The notes beneath the pieces were generated by a model that ran no database searches, was not told the DNA's origin, and worked only from the letters and a program-made list of their open reading frames with translations. A DNA stretch of 64,000 bases from Nematostella vectensis (taxonomy: Eukaryota > Cnidaria > Anthozoa > Actiniaria > Edwardsiidae), in contig NC_064043.1 of NCBI RefSeq assembly GCF_932526225.1, forward strand, positions 11,530,085-11,594,084, given 5' to 3'. This document shows, in pieces, positions 45,001 through 60,000 of this stretch. Made by a program: the position numbers and the translations under genes. Positions within the stretch are counted from its first letter, which is position 1. Each line of letters opens with the position of its first letter.

Positions 45001-48000
45001 ACAAAACATGGCGTATTTTTATTACTTTGCTGCTCTTAGTAAGTTCTAATTTTATTTCTTACCACCAGAATGCATTGTCCCGGAGAGATTTGGAGTAAAT
45101 GATAATGTCATCATTAACGATGAACAGCTAACAAGTTCTTCGGCGCGCCCTGAGTTTCCCGCATACAATGGACGTCTGGGACTTCACTCGAAAGCCTGGT
45201 GTGCATCTACAAACAATAAGAGCCAGTGGCTGCAAGTTGATTTAAGAGAGAGGAAGGTGTTACTAGCTATCACTACCGAGGGAACTGTTGACGCGTGGGT
45301 GACGCAGTACTACCTTCAGTACAGTAACGACATGGAGACATGGTATTGCTATGGAGATGAGATCACCAACGCAAAGGTATGCTACTGAGTAGTATAGTAG
45401 GTATGAAATTAAGCCCGAATTTGCGTTTTATGAAGGAATATCAAATAAACCTATTAATTGCACGGATATGGGATCAAAAAAGCAAAAACATACTAGTATT
45501 GGGCACTGTATAGACAGACGTACACCTTGTACTGGTACGGAAACGAGAACACAAAAGCAAAAGTTACTACTGTTGAACATTGCATAGACATCGTGTACAT
45601 GTGCGAAAATGAGTTATTTTAAATAGATTAATATGAATTAATGTGTGAGTGTAGGCGTTCATAGAACAGTGCTCGAAACACAGGTGTAGAGCGGGATATA
45701 TCTCATGGTATGTAAAAAAACACGCGAACTACCGTTTCATTCATCAGGGGATTTAATAGGATCTTTGCTACATACCAAGATAAATATGAATTAATGTTAA
45801 TATATAACATTTCTAAAAACAATTCTTCCTAAGACGTGTTTAGTGCTTATTTCATGAATCCATACAATCAAAATTCATATTTTATCTTGTATCTGCTCTG
45901 TGGTATTTCTTGCTAATGAATGATCCTTTCCCTTTATTTTCCCAATTAATGCAGATGCTGCAGGCTTATCAAAGCTCATTCACTATGACTTTGCTACAAC
46001 GTCCCATTGCAAGATATGTCCGCCTCAACCCACAAGCGTGGAACGGTAATATCTGTTTGCGCTTTGAGCTCTATGGCTGCCATATATCACAATCACAATC
46101 AAGTAAGTTATACAAACTAGCTAAGTAGGGAGGTAATTTTTAAGCTCTTTACTTAAAGTGGTCACACGCAAAATTACACAAATATTAAAGGATGACTGTA
46201 CTTGTAAGACTGCGTTGTAATATTGGCTTCACAAGCAAGCACTCTCTGGTTGAATGTGCAGTACGGGTGCTATCAATTTACTAACACAGCTAAGCGACAG
46301 CTGTGGTTTAAGACGTTTAATATAGGTCCTGTTCTGACCGTCTTATTGACTTTCTCGTCACCCAGGTTTTGATTATCCATACCCAATGTCGGGGTCATGT
46401 GAGAACATTCCTTTAACCGAGCCCCCCACGACACTTCAACCCAACACCGAGTCACCGACTACTCCATATAGACCAGGTTTGTCTAATTCAATTTTGGTAT
46501 GTTATTTTGAGATATGTTTTGTTAAAGATAACACGTTCGAGCTACTAGAAAGTACTGCTCAGTTTGAAATTCATCAATGTAGAATTTCCATGTATTATAG
46601 GTAAGACTGTGATAACAAATATTCTGGTTTTCTATTAAAACGTTTAAAGATACCCAATGCATATCTTACCGATCATCTAGTACACGCCGATCCCGTTAAG
46701 TTTGCTAACCATCCCAATTTTTTCACTGAGATTTGTGTGTTTGTTATTTAAGCTACACCAGTCACCAACCTGAAGATCAAACTGAGTTCTGACGTCATCG
46801 CAACAGGTGAAGTCTTCATGGTTGGTTTGTACTATCACGGCGGAAACCGACTGACGTACAGGTGGAATCTGTCTACCGACCAAGTAGAAATCGCAAACCC
46901 ATTCCCTTATGCTTACAATACACCCAGTATTTACAAAATATCGGTCTATGCGTCCAACGAAGAGTACAACGCCAGCGCAGATGCAGTTATCACTGTGCAG
47001 GACACCATCACAGGCCTTCATTTGATCAACCCCATTCCTCCAATGATACCTGGCACAACGTTTAACGTATCCTGGGATATAGAAAAAGGTAAGGATCGTA
47101 GGCCTATATCTGATTAATGACAATTTCTTCAATGCAACCTCTATTATGTTGAAAATGTATTCTGGAAAATACAAAATACGTCAGGATCGTAGGGCGACGT
47201 CTGAAAGGAAATTCATCCAATACAGCCAGCCACAACATTTAACATGTTCTGGTATATAGAAAAAGTTAAGGGTATGTAGGTCCAGATATAAAGGCTACGA
47301 TACTTTACCTTTAATACTTAACTAATACTTACCTTTACCTAAATACTACATTTAATACAACTTGTAAAACGTTCTTGCGATATTCTACATTAAGACAAAG
47401 GTTAACTGTGAGCACATGTTTACTTTTATTTTTAGGAACAAATGTGAGCTTCACGCTTTCGTTTCCTAATGCCACCACGCCGCATTCAACATTGCTGACA
47501 GATGGCACCGGCCCATTCACGTTACCAAATAGATACAATTCTACTGGAAACCATTTCTTCTCAATCACAGCCACAAACAGACTTCCCACCTCTGCGAATC
47601 TTGAAGTTGAAGTGATTGTGGAATTCCCTTTACAACTGCTAACGGCGCAATGGTATGTTGATCGGCCATACAAAACGGAAGGAGATATTATCTACCTATC
47701 AATTGGAGAGAGGGTAACCGTTTATGCCCAGGTAGCGTCGGGAACAAACCCAAAATATCAATTTGACTTTGGAGAGCGATCCATGGGTAATGCATCAACA
47801 GGAACGACATCTTATAATTTCAGCTTGGAAGGGGAATACGTATTGAAGGTGAAAAGCTTTAACCATATCAATGCGCTCGAGGATGTTTTTAAAAAAACAA
47901 TTTTTGTGCAACCCAAGGAGGCCATTCAAAACTTGGAAGTTATCGCATCTGCTACTGCGTATGGTAATGTCTCGAGTATGCGTTTATTGAAACAACGAGG

Positions 48001-51000
48001 AACTTCATTCACTTGTAACTGGTCGTTTGGGGACGGGAATGCCACGGTAACAGACATCGGAGATTTACAATACCCCGTCTTTCATTTGTATAAGGAACAC
48101 GGTTGGTATACAGTAAACGTTTGCTGTCAAAACTCCGAAGGAACTCAATGTGCCATCACTCAGGCAAAAGTTGAGATACCTATCTCAGGTCTCAAAATAG
48201 ACGCTAACGACTATATCATAACCAGTAATACAACAGTGCAATTTCATTTTGGTATAGAAGCGGGTTCTCGAGAGGCGTATAGAATCGTTATCAAAAGTGA
48301 TTCCAACATGATAGATAACCTGTCGAGTGTGGAGCAGCCTCTGTATTACGTGTTCAAGAAGCCTGGAATTTACTACGTGTCTTTACAAGCAAGTAACTCA
48401 TTGGGGACGCAATCGGCAAAGCTTCCTCGTGACATAATTGTTCAGAACCCAATAATGCAAATGCGCCTAACGTCAAACAGTCCTATCAAACTACCAGGAC
48501 ATGCTATATTTGATCTATTCCTTTTTGAAGAAGACTTCGCAACAAATGCTACGTGCGCGTGGAACTTTGGCGACGGACAAGAAACCACAATTTCCCTGAG
48601 CTTGGAAGGAGACGTTACCCACTTCTGCCAGCAAGAAGGACGTTTTCTTGTTCGCGTCAATTGCTCAAACTTAGTGAGTTACTCGATAGCTTCGACAACA
48701 GTGGTTGTACACAGAATGATAGCCCCTGTTATGACGCTTGACCCAGCAGTGATTACTGCAGGTCAGTATTACATGGATACTGACAATAGCGTGCAAGCAT
48801 GTGTGACGGCACAGGATTATGACGAGGTTTATATTTGGCACAGCCCTAACACCAATGGAACGAGCATGAAATCCACCAACTCGTGCTTTTTGTATCATTT
48901 CGCGTACAGCGGTCACTACCTAATCCAAGTGCTGGTGATAAACTTGCTGGAGAATATGACGAGTACCACTGACATCATGGTGCAAGATAAGATAAAAAAT
49001 GTCACCCTCAGAGCAAATCAAGAAGTCTACGTAAGAAGGGAATTTGAGATTTTCTGGTCTGCAGAGGAGTTTGGGACTGACTCGTGCTTTTACCTACGTC
49101 TCGGCGATGGCAGCGCAGATGTCGTGTTTGGGGATACCCAGTGTGTCATCCAGGGAATCACAAGCACACATGTTATGAGCTTTCAGGAAGGTACAGTTTT
49201 ATACAAATACAGTTTCTGGAATGAAGGTACGTTTAATGTGAGCATTAGAGGTACAAATATGGTTTCAACAGCAACAAGAGTGCTCACTGTAAAAGCCATA
49301 AGGGAGACCTGCAGAATAGAAACTCTAGAAATTTGCAAAGGTAATGAAACGCAACGGGAGTATACTATCAAAAAGAGTGAAGGGTTCATGTTGAGAGTAA
49401 AATTCCACTACGACTGTGCCTTTGCACAACAAGAATCGGTCAAATGGGAAATACTAACGGTCCTCGAAAACTCAGAGGTCGAAGTACCGTTGGAAGATAA
49501 CTATCTTATGGGTCATGATCTGAACATCCCACCAAAGAAAATGCCATACGGGGTTTTAAAGTTCTTGGCTACGATAGCTATAGACGGGGAACACATAAAA
49601 GACTTATATGGTAATGTCGAGGCAAGCACTTACGTAACAGTTAACATCACACCATCGCAGCTTCAAACGATCATCAGCGGGGATGAACGGATGGAAGTGG
49701 AACCAGAGTCGATTTTCCCCCTGGATGGCAGCGAGTCATATGATCCAGATGATATATATCCTACGTTTAATCTGGGCTTCCGGTGGTACTGCAGGACCGT
49801 GGACTCCCAAGGAAGGAGTGTTGGTTGTTACAAAGCCAAAAAAAACTCTGATGACATTCTTTGGCGCGAAGCAATATTCCCTACGAACTCTAATGACTTC
49901 ATAAGGAATCAAAGCTACATTCACAAGCTTGAGGTCTTCAAAGATGGAAGAACAGCTTCCATCGAGCGAGAAGTTTACGTTTCCTTTGGAAAACCACCGG
50001 ACATTTACATCAGGTAATAAAACATTACATGTTTAAACATAGGTGAAGTTGCTCGCGTCCCTACTCCAATGTGATAATTTGAAGCTGTAAACTATCCTAA
50101 TAGGATTTATGTAACGTGACTCAAACTGGCGCTCTACATAGCCACTTGCGTGTTCACGGCAGTGTAATCTTTTCCAGGGACAACAAACGTAAAATTAAAC
50201 ACTTATCTGGTACGTAGTACGCTAACCCACTCCAACGTCCATCCATCTCCCTCCTCCCAAATCAAACATACAACTACCAGTAATGTTACCGCCGATCAGT
50301 ATTTCTGCATACAAAACTACCTTTGGGTTAGCAGGTACGAACACAGGGGGTACACAGGCTTTGACCGCCAAATAGTGGGCCATTTCTTATTGAAGGATCG
50401 CGAAATGCTATACTTTTTCCATATGATAACTGCGCACCCCCTACTCCCACCCCTCAGCATACGCGCCTGATTAGCTCGTACAACTCAAGGCTCGTTAATT
50501 GCGTCGTCAAGTATCTTTCTGTGAATTGCACCTGCTATAGGCACAAGGAATATAATTATTAACGTGATTGATCTTTCTCAGGTGTAACCCGGAGTGTACC
50601 GGGCGATTAATGTCTGCGGCTGCCTTACAGCTGATAAGTGAGTGCAGGGGTTGCTCGGCGGCAAGTGAACTAATTCAAATATGGGAAGTACACTATGTAC
50701 CATCAGCTGGCGGACCACTTGTGAGGGTAGAGATACCTCTGGTACAAACGTACTTTGGGTTTCATGGTACCGTGTTTAAAGTGCGACCAGGGATCTTAAC
50801 GCCAGGCGAGACATACATAGTAACTCATTCTGCGAAAATTGAAGGCGGACTTCCGGGAAAGGCTAATTACACATTCGACGTGTATGCAAACTCACCACCA
50901 GATGAAGGAAATTGCTCCGTGTGGCCACTAGAGGGAATGGAGATGAGCACAATATTCCAGCTGAGCTGTGAAGGCTGGCAAGACACAGAAATGCCGCTCA

Positions 51001-54000
51001 GATATATATTCAACTATGTCATTGACGGTCGTATGACAATAGCGTATGATGGGAATGAACCGCAGTGGAATTTTGTTATTATCCTTCCAAGTGACACTAA
51101 AAGCGACAATACATTCGTCGAGTTTATAGCTGATATTATGGACTCTTATGGTATGAAGACAAGTTTCACTGTCGGCCAAAAGGCAACGGTAAGCTGGCTG
51201 CCGCCACACGCAAAGTACTAGTAGGGAAATTTGGCAAGGACAGAGTCACCAGTTTATTTCCGGAGATCCGACAGAAACCTCAACAAAAGAATCTATTAGA
51301 ATCCGCTCTAAATTATCAGTCACACCCTCAAAGAAACTTCCAATAGACACACTACTTTTTCAATTTTGAAATATTTTTCGCGTTTTCCGTTAAACAACTA
51401 AACAGGTTAAAAATAATTGGATATTGTTACGTAATATACCGGAAGTAAACTGGTGACATTTCCCCTTTAATATACCGATAACTTTTGTCAACAAGAAACA
51501 TTTATTATATCTAAAACAGTTTCCTTTTCTTTTACCTTTAACTATTAATATCCCCAGTGACGTAACATTGAGCAAAATGGTTAAAGTCGACCTACTGATA
51601 TATCAACAGGTGAGAAAGTCAAAAGCAGCAGATATTTCACAAATAAACGCTCGTATGGATCAGCTAAATGCAGACATTCTTGGGTCTAGCAGCAACAATA
51701 TAACAAATACGAGTGTCAAGCCTATGTCCCCTTCAGAGAAGGTAGCCAACGCGAGGCAGATTGCAAGGCTGAGCGGGAGTATCAACGATACAGCTGTCAA
51801 AGCTAGGGTAAACTTAAAATGCTTTTGTAGACCCTTTATTCGGTTTTTGTGATAACTGATTACCACCAATAACATTGTATTGTTATTTTATTATTTTTAT
51901 TGTTGTTGTTATTGTTGTCGTCATTATTATTGTTATGAAGAGCCAAACTTTTGTGTTCTAGGGCACTCTCCTAGTGTAAAAAAGCTGTAATTTTTAAACA
52001 AATTCCAAGCAAAACTGCTGTCACAGCGCCATCGCAGTGTATTGTTGGAAACTTAAAGACATACCGTCTTGGTCTGCGGTAGCTGACTGGACTGGTAGTG
52101 TGGGACTTTAAATAGGGGGGGAGGGTTCTGTTTTTTAGACTGTTTTTCCCACAATTTTGCGTAATAGTGAATATGGGTTAAAGCATGATTCTATAAGTGC
52201 AAGAACTCTACTAGTGGTTTCTTCAACAATTGACCTGTTTCCCCTCAGATCAATGAACAACTCGCTTCAACTGTCACTCAAGCCATAAGAGACACATCGA
52301 CGCTTAACATCCAATTCATAGATACTTCCGTTAAAACGCTCAAAGATGTCACTCAAGATGCCCAGAAACTTAGTGTTCAGATGCAGGTATGTGATATTCT
52401 GGTACGTGACGGATATTTAACGATTACTGTATGTGACAAGTATGTTATATGACGATTTGTTGCGTGACCGGTATTTCAGACAAGAAAAATGCATTTACTT
52501 AATGTTAATTTATTCACTATGATTTTAATGACAGAGCGATTTATCAGAGTCATTTGAGATGCTGGCAGATAAACTACACGATTTGGCAGGCACACCCAAG
52601 GCTCCTGATAAAGCAAGCATAGTCCCCATGGCAGAAGGTCTCTTGGGACTAGTAAGCAGTCTTTTGGGACCATCTGAAAATCCAGATGGCGAATCTAGTC
52701 AAGAGACGATGGTAAAAAAAATCGAAAATTTGTTGTTTACGAATAAAAGGTAGATTTTTTTTAAGAAAGTGTCGTCGTTCGTCGTTCTCTGACGTGACAC
52801 ACGCAGTTATTTCTGTGTTTATTTTGGCTTGAATTTGGACCCAAAAAGTCACGTGAGCGCAAGTCTCCTATTGTCCCGATATTCGTAATTTTGGCTTTGG
52901 CTGCCGTACAGCCCTAGCCTGCATACAGGCTCTCCAGTTTTTTTTTCGTAAATAGCGATTTCGGGTTATTGGGATACCTGTGGCGCGCGGGAAAAGATAA
53001 AGATAAAGTTGGCCGTGTACGGCACGCTAATCAACCAATGAGATCGCGCGTAGCATAACCTTAGCTGTATAATAAACTCCTTTATATAGTCGTCATAAAA
53101 GTAACAGACAATAATATAAACCTGAATCTCATACTCATGATACTGATTTTATTTAAAACGTTAAGTTTAATCGGATATCTTGGTCTCAAGTCGGTGTATA
53201 CGAGAATAACAAAATAAATAATTCTAATCTTAATGGTTTTCCATAACACAGGAGAAAATAAATTCAAACTGCTTATCTGGCGTGAAGTCCATCGTTGACG
53301 GCTTATGGAAGGTTCAAGATGACACTCCAACAAGCATAGCCACGCCCGAGGTGGAAATAACACTCGAAATAACCACTGACACGGCTATTAGTAGGAAGAA
53401 AATAAATGGGGAGGCTGGGTGTATCGAGCTACCTGAGGCAAGCTACTTAAACCTTCCATACGACCAGCCTGTAGGTACCCAGGTAAATATGAATTTCACC
53501 CTTACTGACCCTGCAACCAGCCTTGAGAAGTACCCACAACCCAAAAATCCATAAATGAAAAGTAAACAAAACGAGATGAAGACACTCGGGCATCAGTCTA
53601 AGGGATAAATGGTCTTGAAGACATGACGGAAAAACCCTGAACATACGCACTTCGAAGAAATGGAGAAAGAAGATACAATTTCTTACAATAGCCATCAGTT
53701 GCTTGTATTCCGGACTGATTTTCCCTTTTCACCAAACACAAATAACGTGAGATGCACATACCCAGATTTTGGCTTTTTTAAGATATTTTTTTATATAGAT
53801 ATTTCTTCAGATATCCTTGATCATCCTTGCGCCATGTATGAGCTCAGAAACGAAAAGCTCAAATTTGAATGACACTTTACAAAAAGTCGTATCGATTAAA
53901 AAAAAAGTCGCATTTGATATTTTGTTTGATATTAATCACTAAGTACTTTGGGGATTTTTCCCCTTATTTGATGTTAAATGAGCTTATTGGAAACGTCAAG

Positions 54001-57000
54001 TCATGTTATTTCGTCATGTCTGTCTTGAAGATGTGCATCCAAGCAAGGCAGGCGCGTGTCCAAATGGGGGTCCGGGGTGTCGACCCCGCCTTGCTGTGTG
54101 AGATAAGCTCGACTCCAGTACACCCCTTCGATTGTAGTCAAAGAAAAACGTTAATTATGTGTATATTTGAGTAGTTACCAGAGCTAAAGATGCCGAGCTG
54201 ATCTAAGTCCTCCGTGATCAGTGAATAAGAGACTTGTGCTAAGAGATCCTGTGACATTCCTGGGTGGCAAATTCGAATCAAATTTATCAAACAAAAAACA
54301 TCAGAAAAGACGACGCCCTTCCCACCAGAGAACGACGAAAACACAATTTTTTTCAATAAAACTAAAACCCTTTCTGAAAAGCAAACGCTGAATAAGTTGC
54401 CTTTTGATGCTGTTATTTTGCAGCCTTAGCGCGCGCTCGTAGTAGTTTGCCACCCAAACAATCACGTGATCTCTTTGCGCAAGGGCCCTATTAGTACTCT
54501 TGACGAGTAAGTACGCAGCTGCTTTGTCTCCTATTATCTTTGTTCTACAAAGGAGTTCTTTTGTCTCTATTCTTCTCGTTCTTTGTGTCGAGGTGCGGTT
54601 ATTGTTCATTTGCCCAATCAAATTGCAGCTTGTAAGAGCTGCGTACTGACCCCTCTTGACCCCTCCCTGCGTTTTTCTCTAGACACGCTCCTGCAAGGTG
54701 ATAGCAACTACTAAGCCGAATATAAGTTCATAATCTCAGAAAAATTTCAAATCGAACAAGGAAAAACAGCAGAATCGACCTTCTCAACAAAAAGCTTAAA
54801 ATACCATACAAGGGAAAAATATTAGCAAAGACAGTTCAAGACTATTCTGATCCTCCATGTCCATTTTCATGGCCTCAAAACACAATGTTTACTCCTTCAA
54901 GGCTTTGAGACCATCTTGCTACCATAACAGATTGCAAAGCATTCTGGGATATCAACGGAAAAAAAATCACGCGTATAGGGCCAATCAACACGCCTCTCCC
55001 ATAATTAGTCTTTTCACTCCGAAGCCAAACAATTCCTGGTGATACAGACCAAGAATAGCAGTGCAAACAATTCTTGAATCAATTCTGAATTGTTTCAGAA
55101 AAGACAGCAAACTCAAACTCAGGGGGTCGAGGAACCTGTATTCGGTCTGTTTTGTTGTTGTTGTTAATTCAGCCAAAAAAAATGTGGTTTAAATATTGTT
55201 TGCTTCTTAACAGGAGTGAGCACTTTGTCTGCTCCGGGATTCCTAAGTGGGATTAATCCCACTAATCCTTTCAATAAATCCTGTCAGAAATGCTCTTCCA
55301 TTTACCATTTTACCTAATTTCTGTTTAAATTTCAGATAATGATAATCAAAGATAATCCGTACTCGACTTCTGACAACTCAACAGTCATCTCCTTTGAGCT
55401 AAAGAAACCGGACGGATCAAGCTATTCTGTCTCCAACTTGCAGAGTGACTTCGCGATATACTTTAGAAACACTATGTCTAGCAATGTGGAAGAGCCTGTC
55501 CTGATAAGACCAGGAAATACCACAGAGAGGAGGTACCACCAGTTTATCTGGAGAGAGGAGTCAGGGCTTATCACAATGAACATCACTTTTAATACGAGCA
55601 GTACAGTGATATGGGGCGTTTATCTTAATCCAAGGGTGCGACCGACAATAGCACAATATGCAAAGTCCTGGAGTATACTCTCCATGCCAAACAACACTGA
55701 CAAAGTCTATACACTAAAACTACATCGTGAAGAGTACGGATTTCTAGGGTCTTACCATTTGCTGGTCATGCCTTTGTTGTCTGAGGAACAGGCCTTGCAA
55801 TGGGAACAAGGCGATCTTAACGTATCTTACAGTTTAAATGTGTTCCAGACAGCGTGTTTATACTGGGATAATGGGAGGTTCAGCTCAATGGGATGTAGGG
55901 TAAGGTGTTACATATCCTTTTGTAATAATATCCTTGTAGATTAGCGCTTAAGCTCCATTTTTAGGATAATATTAACTCGCTTTTGACGAAGAAGTTGCCT
56001 CCTCGTGATTCATACGTCTTCCTCTTGCCGTGTCGAATCTTATTGTTTGCATTGGGCACATGAAGAGTAGGACTCCTGAATCATTTTATTTCATTTAAAT
56101 TTTCATATTTATTTTATTTCGTGCAACAGAAACTCCGCATCAAGTCAAATTTTACTGGGCGCGACACAATCAACGTGGATCTAAATGTATTTGTATTGAT
56201 ACAAATAGGCAATTAGATTTGGCACGGCTGGAGCGTGACGTACGAATGGGAACTTAGTCTAGCAGCCGCTCATAGTGTCACGCAAACCTGGGGCGGACCA
56301 TCATAAAGTCTACAAATGCATTTCTGTGCGTTATTGGCATGTAATGACGTTATTTTTCGAGGTTTCATGTGTAAATAAATACAAAAATATTAATCATAAT
56401 TAGATAAAATACTGCGACTATATCCCTATTCTAAAGTACTTTATACGATATGCCCCATAGGTTGGCCCGGCAACAAACGGGAGCTACGTACAGTGTCTCT
56501 GTAATCATCTTACTTCATTTGTATCTAAAATCGTCGTGGCCCCAAATTCAATCGACTTCGACAAAGCTTTGGCGGGATTTGCTAACTTGTCAGAGAATCC
56601 AGTCGCATTTGCTGCAGTTATGTCCATATTTGGTGTTTATCTGTTGCTAGTAGTCTGGGCGCGAAGGAGGGACACCATGGATAAAATCAAGGTAAAACAG
56701 GATATATATTTTAACAATGATATCTGAGATTGTAACGTATGTTAATCGTACAGGAAAAGGCGACTTGCGCTAAGGGATCACGTGTTTTGCAAATTCAAGC
56801 CAAAATAAACAGAAATGGCTGCCTCTCCCGTCACGCCAGAGAACGTAGGAAAAATAAAAACTTATAACATGAAAATAAGCCGCCCTTTCTGAAAAACTTT
56901 CTGGCTTTATTTGTAAGCGCTAAATGAAGTTGTTTTTTATTGCTGTTTTTTGCAGCTAAAAGCCTGAGCGCGCGCTAGTTTGTCACCAAAGAAGTCACGT

Positions 57001-60000
57001 GATTTCTTAGCGCAAGTCTCCTACTGCCGCCTTATATGCCTGCAAGAGTCGCTTATCCTAAACAAACCCCAAACATATTGTATGAATACTATTGTCGAAA
57101 CAATTAGGGGAGTTTTTAGTATCAATTCAGTATTGTGTTTTTGTTGATTATGTAGCTTTTGTGTACCGACTCCGGAATATATAAAAATAATACGGCTTCC
57201 CTTCCATAAACATTTCAGCCCGTAGTGATGGGAAGGGGGGTCTACATCAAAGAAGAGAGGGGTGATCTTTTAGGGTATAAAATTCTACCAACTGCATGCT
57301 CATCGATTTTTCTGATACTGCTATCCTTTAGGGGGTTTCATACTAATAGATCATCCTATCCAAAAGTCATCAAACAATATGGGTCGACACGATGGCAGAG
57401 TATCAAAGACTGCAACAAATTCTCGAAAACCTCAAATATGTTTTCCATTTTGCTTCGCCCACACTTAATGTGCTATCTTTGACAGAGCAAGAGAATTGGC
57501 ATGTTTTTTTTCCAAAATAAGGTCTGGTTAACTTTAGAGGTTCCTTATGTTATATAAACCAACATATCAAAAAGTGTTTTTTTCTAATGGATTCGTCTTC
57601 GAGATATGAGGCTTGAAGTGAAATTTGAAATGTTCAAAGTATGAATTCTCCTACTTTTTTAGGGAGAAGTCGGGCTCTGATCAGAAATTAAGACAACTTT
57701 GCTCGCTAATATCTAGATTTCATATCTTCTAAATTTCTTTTAAATTTGGAATTAAGCTATAACTCGCTATGCCACGTAACTAGCTGCATTACCTCATTGT
57801 TCTATTGTATTCCCGTTCTATTGTTGTCCCCATTGTTTTGTCTGTGGTGCATCAATCTAATAAAGGTGAAGTCTTCTGAGATCTGCTTAACGACCATAAG
57901 AGCGTAGAGCTGGTTCATTTTCCTGTGTTAGCCTTTTACAGACTGACTATTTTTAGATTTGAATATCAAAAGGAAAAGTTGAAGTGCAAACTCATCCTCG
58001 TTCCCAGGGTCCCACCCTCCCAAGATGGGTTACTTCTTTATACGGTTTTTCGTGCCTTTTTTGCTCGGTTGGCTCGAGCGTGCTATGCTCAATCTCTCTT
58101 TATCTCGGCGGGAATAGCCTTCGTGATTTTCCGTAACTTCTTTTTTAAATCCGAAATTAAAATGCCAGCGCAGTAGGCCGCGCGTGGACTATGAACTTAG
58201 GGGTGTAGCCAGGGGGGTGGCCCAGGGGGCCCGGGTCCCCCCTTCTAGCAGCCAAAAATCGGTAAATGTATGAGACATTATCTCAAATACAGGAGATAAT
58301 TCCTTGAAAAGACCTTTTGGGCCCCCTCCTGTTAAAAATCCTGGCTACGCCGCTATAACTCAGTTTTTTGGTCATCGCGCGGGAACCCTGATTTCGCCTG
58401 CCCGCCCGCCCACTTTGTGATAATTTCGCAATACGTCTCCCCAGTAGAAAGAATGAAACTGAATACACTTTTGCACTATCCGGCATTGCTAAATTTTTTA
58501 TCTGTTTAAACCCTAAATGTTGTCGAAAACCTAAAAAAGTGGACTTTTTTCACTCACGGGAACCCTGCGCCTGTTTAATTTCGCGCGCTTTTCACAACAC
58601 AACTACGCTCAAAGAAATATTCGCTCGATTTATGATCCCTCGAAACCTTCAAATATTCAAGATGTGGTAGGAGAAGAGATGGAAGACAAGATTGATAGAG
58701 AATGGACAAGTTAAGCACTAAATTTCCTTTTAACCTTTTGGACCTGGTATAAAATCCTAAGAACTGTTGCTCATAAATCGACGGCACATTGAATTATTCG
58801 CGAATTGAATTGCTACCACAAACTGAATTATTCGCGAATTGAATTGCTACCACTCTAAAGAAAGGTCTTGTATGCGGAAATTTGAGCTTACATTTAGAGA
58901 ATTCAAAAATTTCGTGCAATTTTTTTGCTGTCGCTATCTTTTAGGGGTAAGAGTTGCTATTGACTTCATTCAAGGTGAAAAAGGTTCAAAATTTATTTTG
59001 CTGACGATCACCCCGTCTGTTTTTGTAGGAGTCTGCTCCCGGCTTTTTATCTAATCGGGTAACCTGTCTCAAAGGTTTTTTTTTTTTTGCTGTTGTTATT
59101 GCTTCGGTCTTTACTCTTATTCTTTTAAGACATAAACATACCCCAAAGCACAAAGTGAACCAACATTTCATTGCCGAAGCTAACTTTCCATTTTCTTCTG
59201 TAGAGCCAAGTGGTGGTAATCGATGAAACTACCAGGCAAGATCACTTTATGTACGAGATTACCATCTACACTGGAATGAGGAAGAACGCGGGGACGACCT
59301 CAGATGTCTTTTGTGCCCTAGTGGGTAATCAACACAATTCAGACCCACGGCGGCTCAAAGATCCAAACGTGCAACGATTCCAACGCTCATCGGTTGATAC
59401 ATTTGTTGTCAGTTCATCTCTTTGCTTAGGCGACCTCTGCTGCATTAAACTTTGGCACAACAACAAAGGGCTTAACCCCTCATGGTATGTGAACAGGGTC
59501 ACAGTAAGGGACATCGAGAAAGATCAGACATACCAATTTATATGCAACAGATGGCTGGCCGTGGAATACGATGACGGCCAAGTTGAGATTACAGTCCCAG
59601 CTGCTAAACAAGAAGAAGTCGAGGAATTTGGGAACCTATTCTACAACGTATCTCAGAAGAACATTACAGATGGTCACTTGTGGTTTTCGGTGTTTACACG
59701 CCCAGAGAGGAGTACCTTTACACGAGTGCAGAGGTTGTCGTGCTGCCTGGCGCTGCTTTATTGCACAATGCTGACAAATGCGATGTTTTACGAGCTGGGC
59801 GGTGAGACAGACCCTTCACTGACCCTTAGAATCGGACCTTTGAGTGTGTCTCCCCAACAAATTTACGTAGGAATCATCAGCAGTTTGATTATTTTCCCTG
59901 TGAACCTTCTTTTTGTGGGGATCTTCAGGAGCGCGAGGCCTTCTCAAAAGAAAACAGATAAAAATATGGTTAGGAAACCAACGCTACAATGGGCTCCTGA

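Noticed and set aside
52383-52490. Several GTATGTGA/GTACGTGA words after the gene C exon 10 donor, possibly another duplicated junction
   Set aside because: No regular period and no accompanying exon-like sequence; similarity is too short to distinguish from chance.
58380-58560. Possible coding segment among short frames in gene C intron 14
   Set aside because: Frames are short, GC-skewed and overlap repeat-like sequence; no domain or splice pattern.
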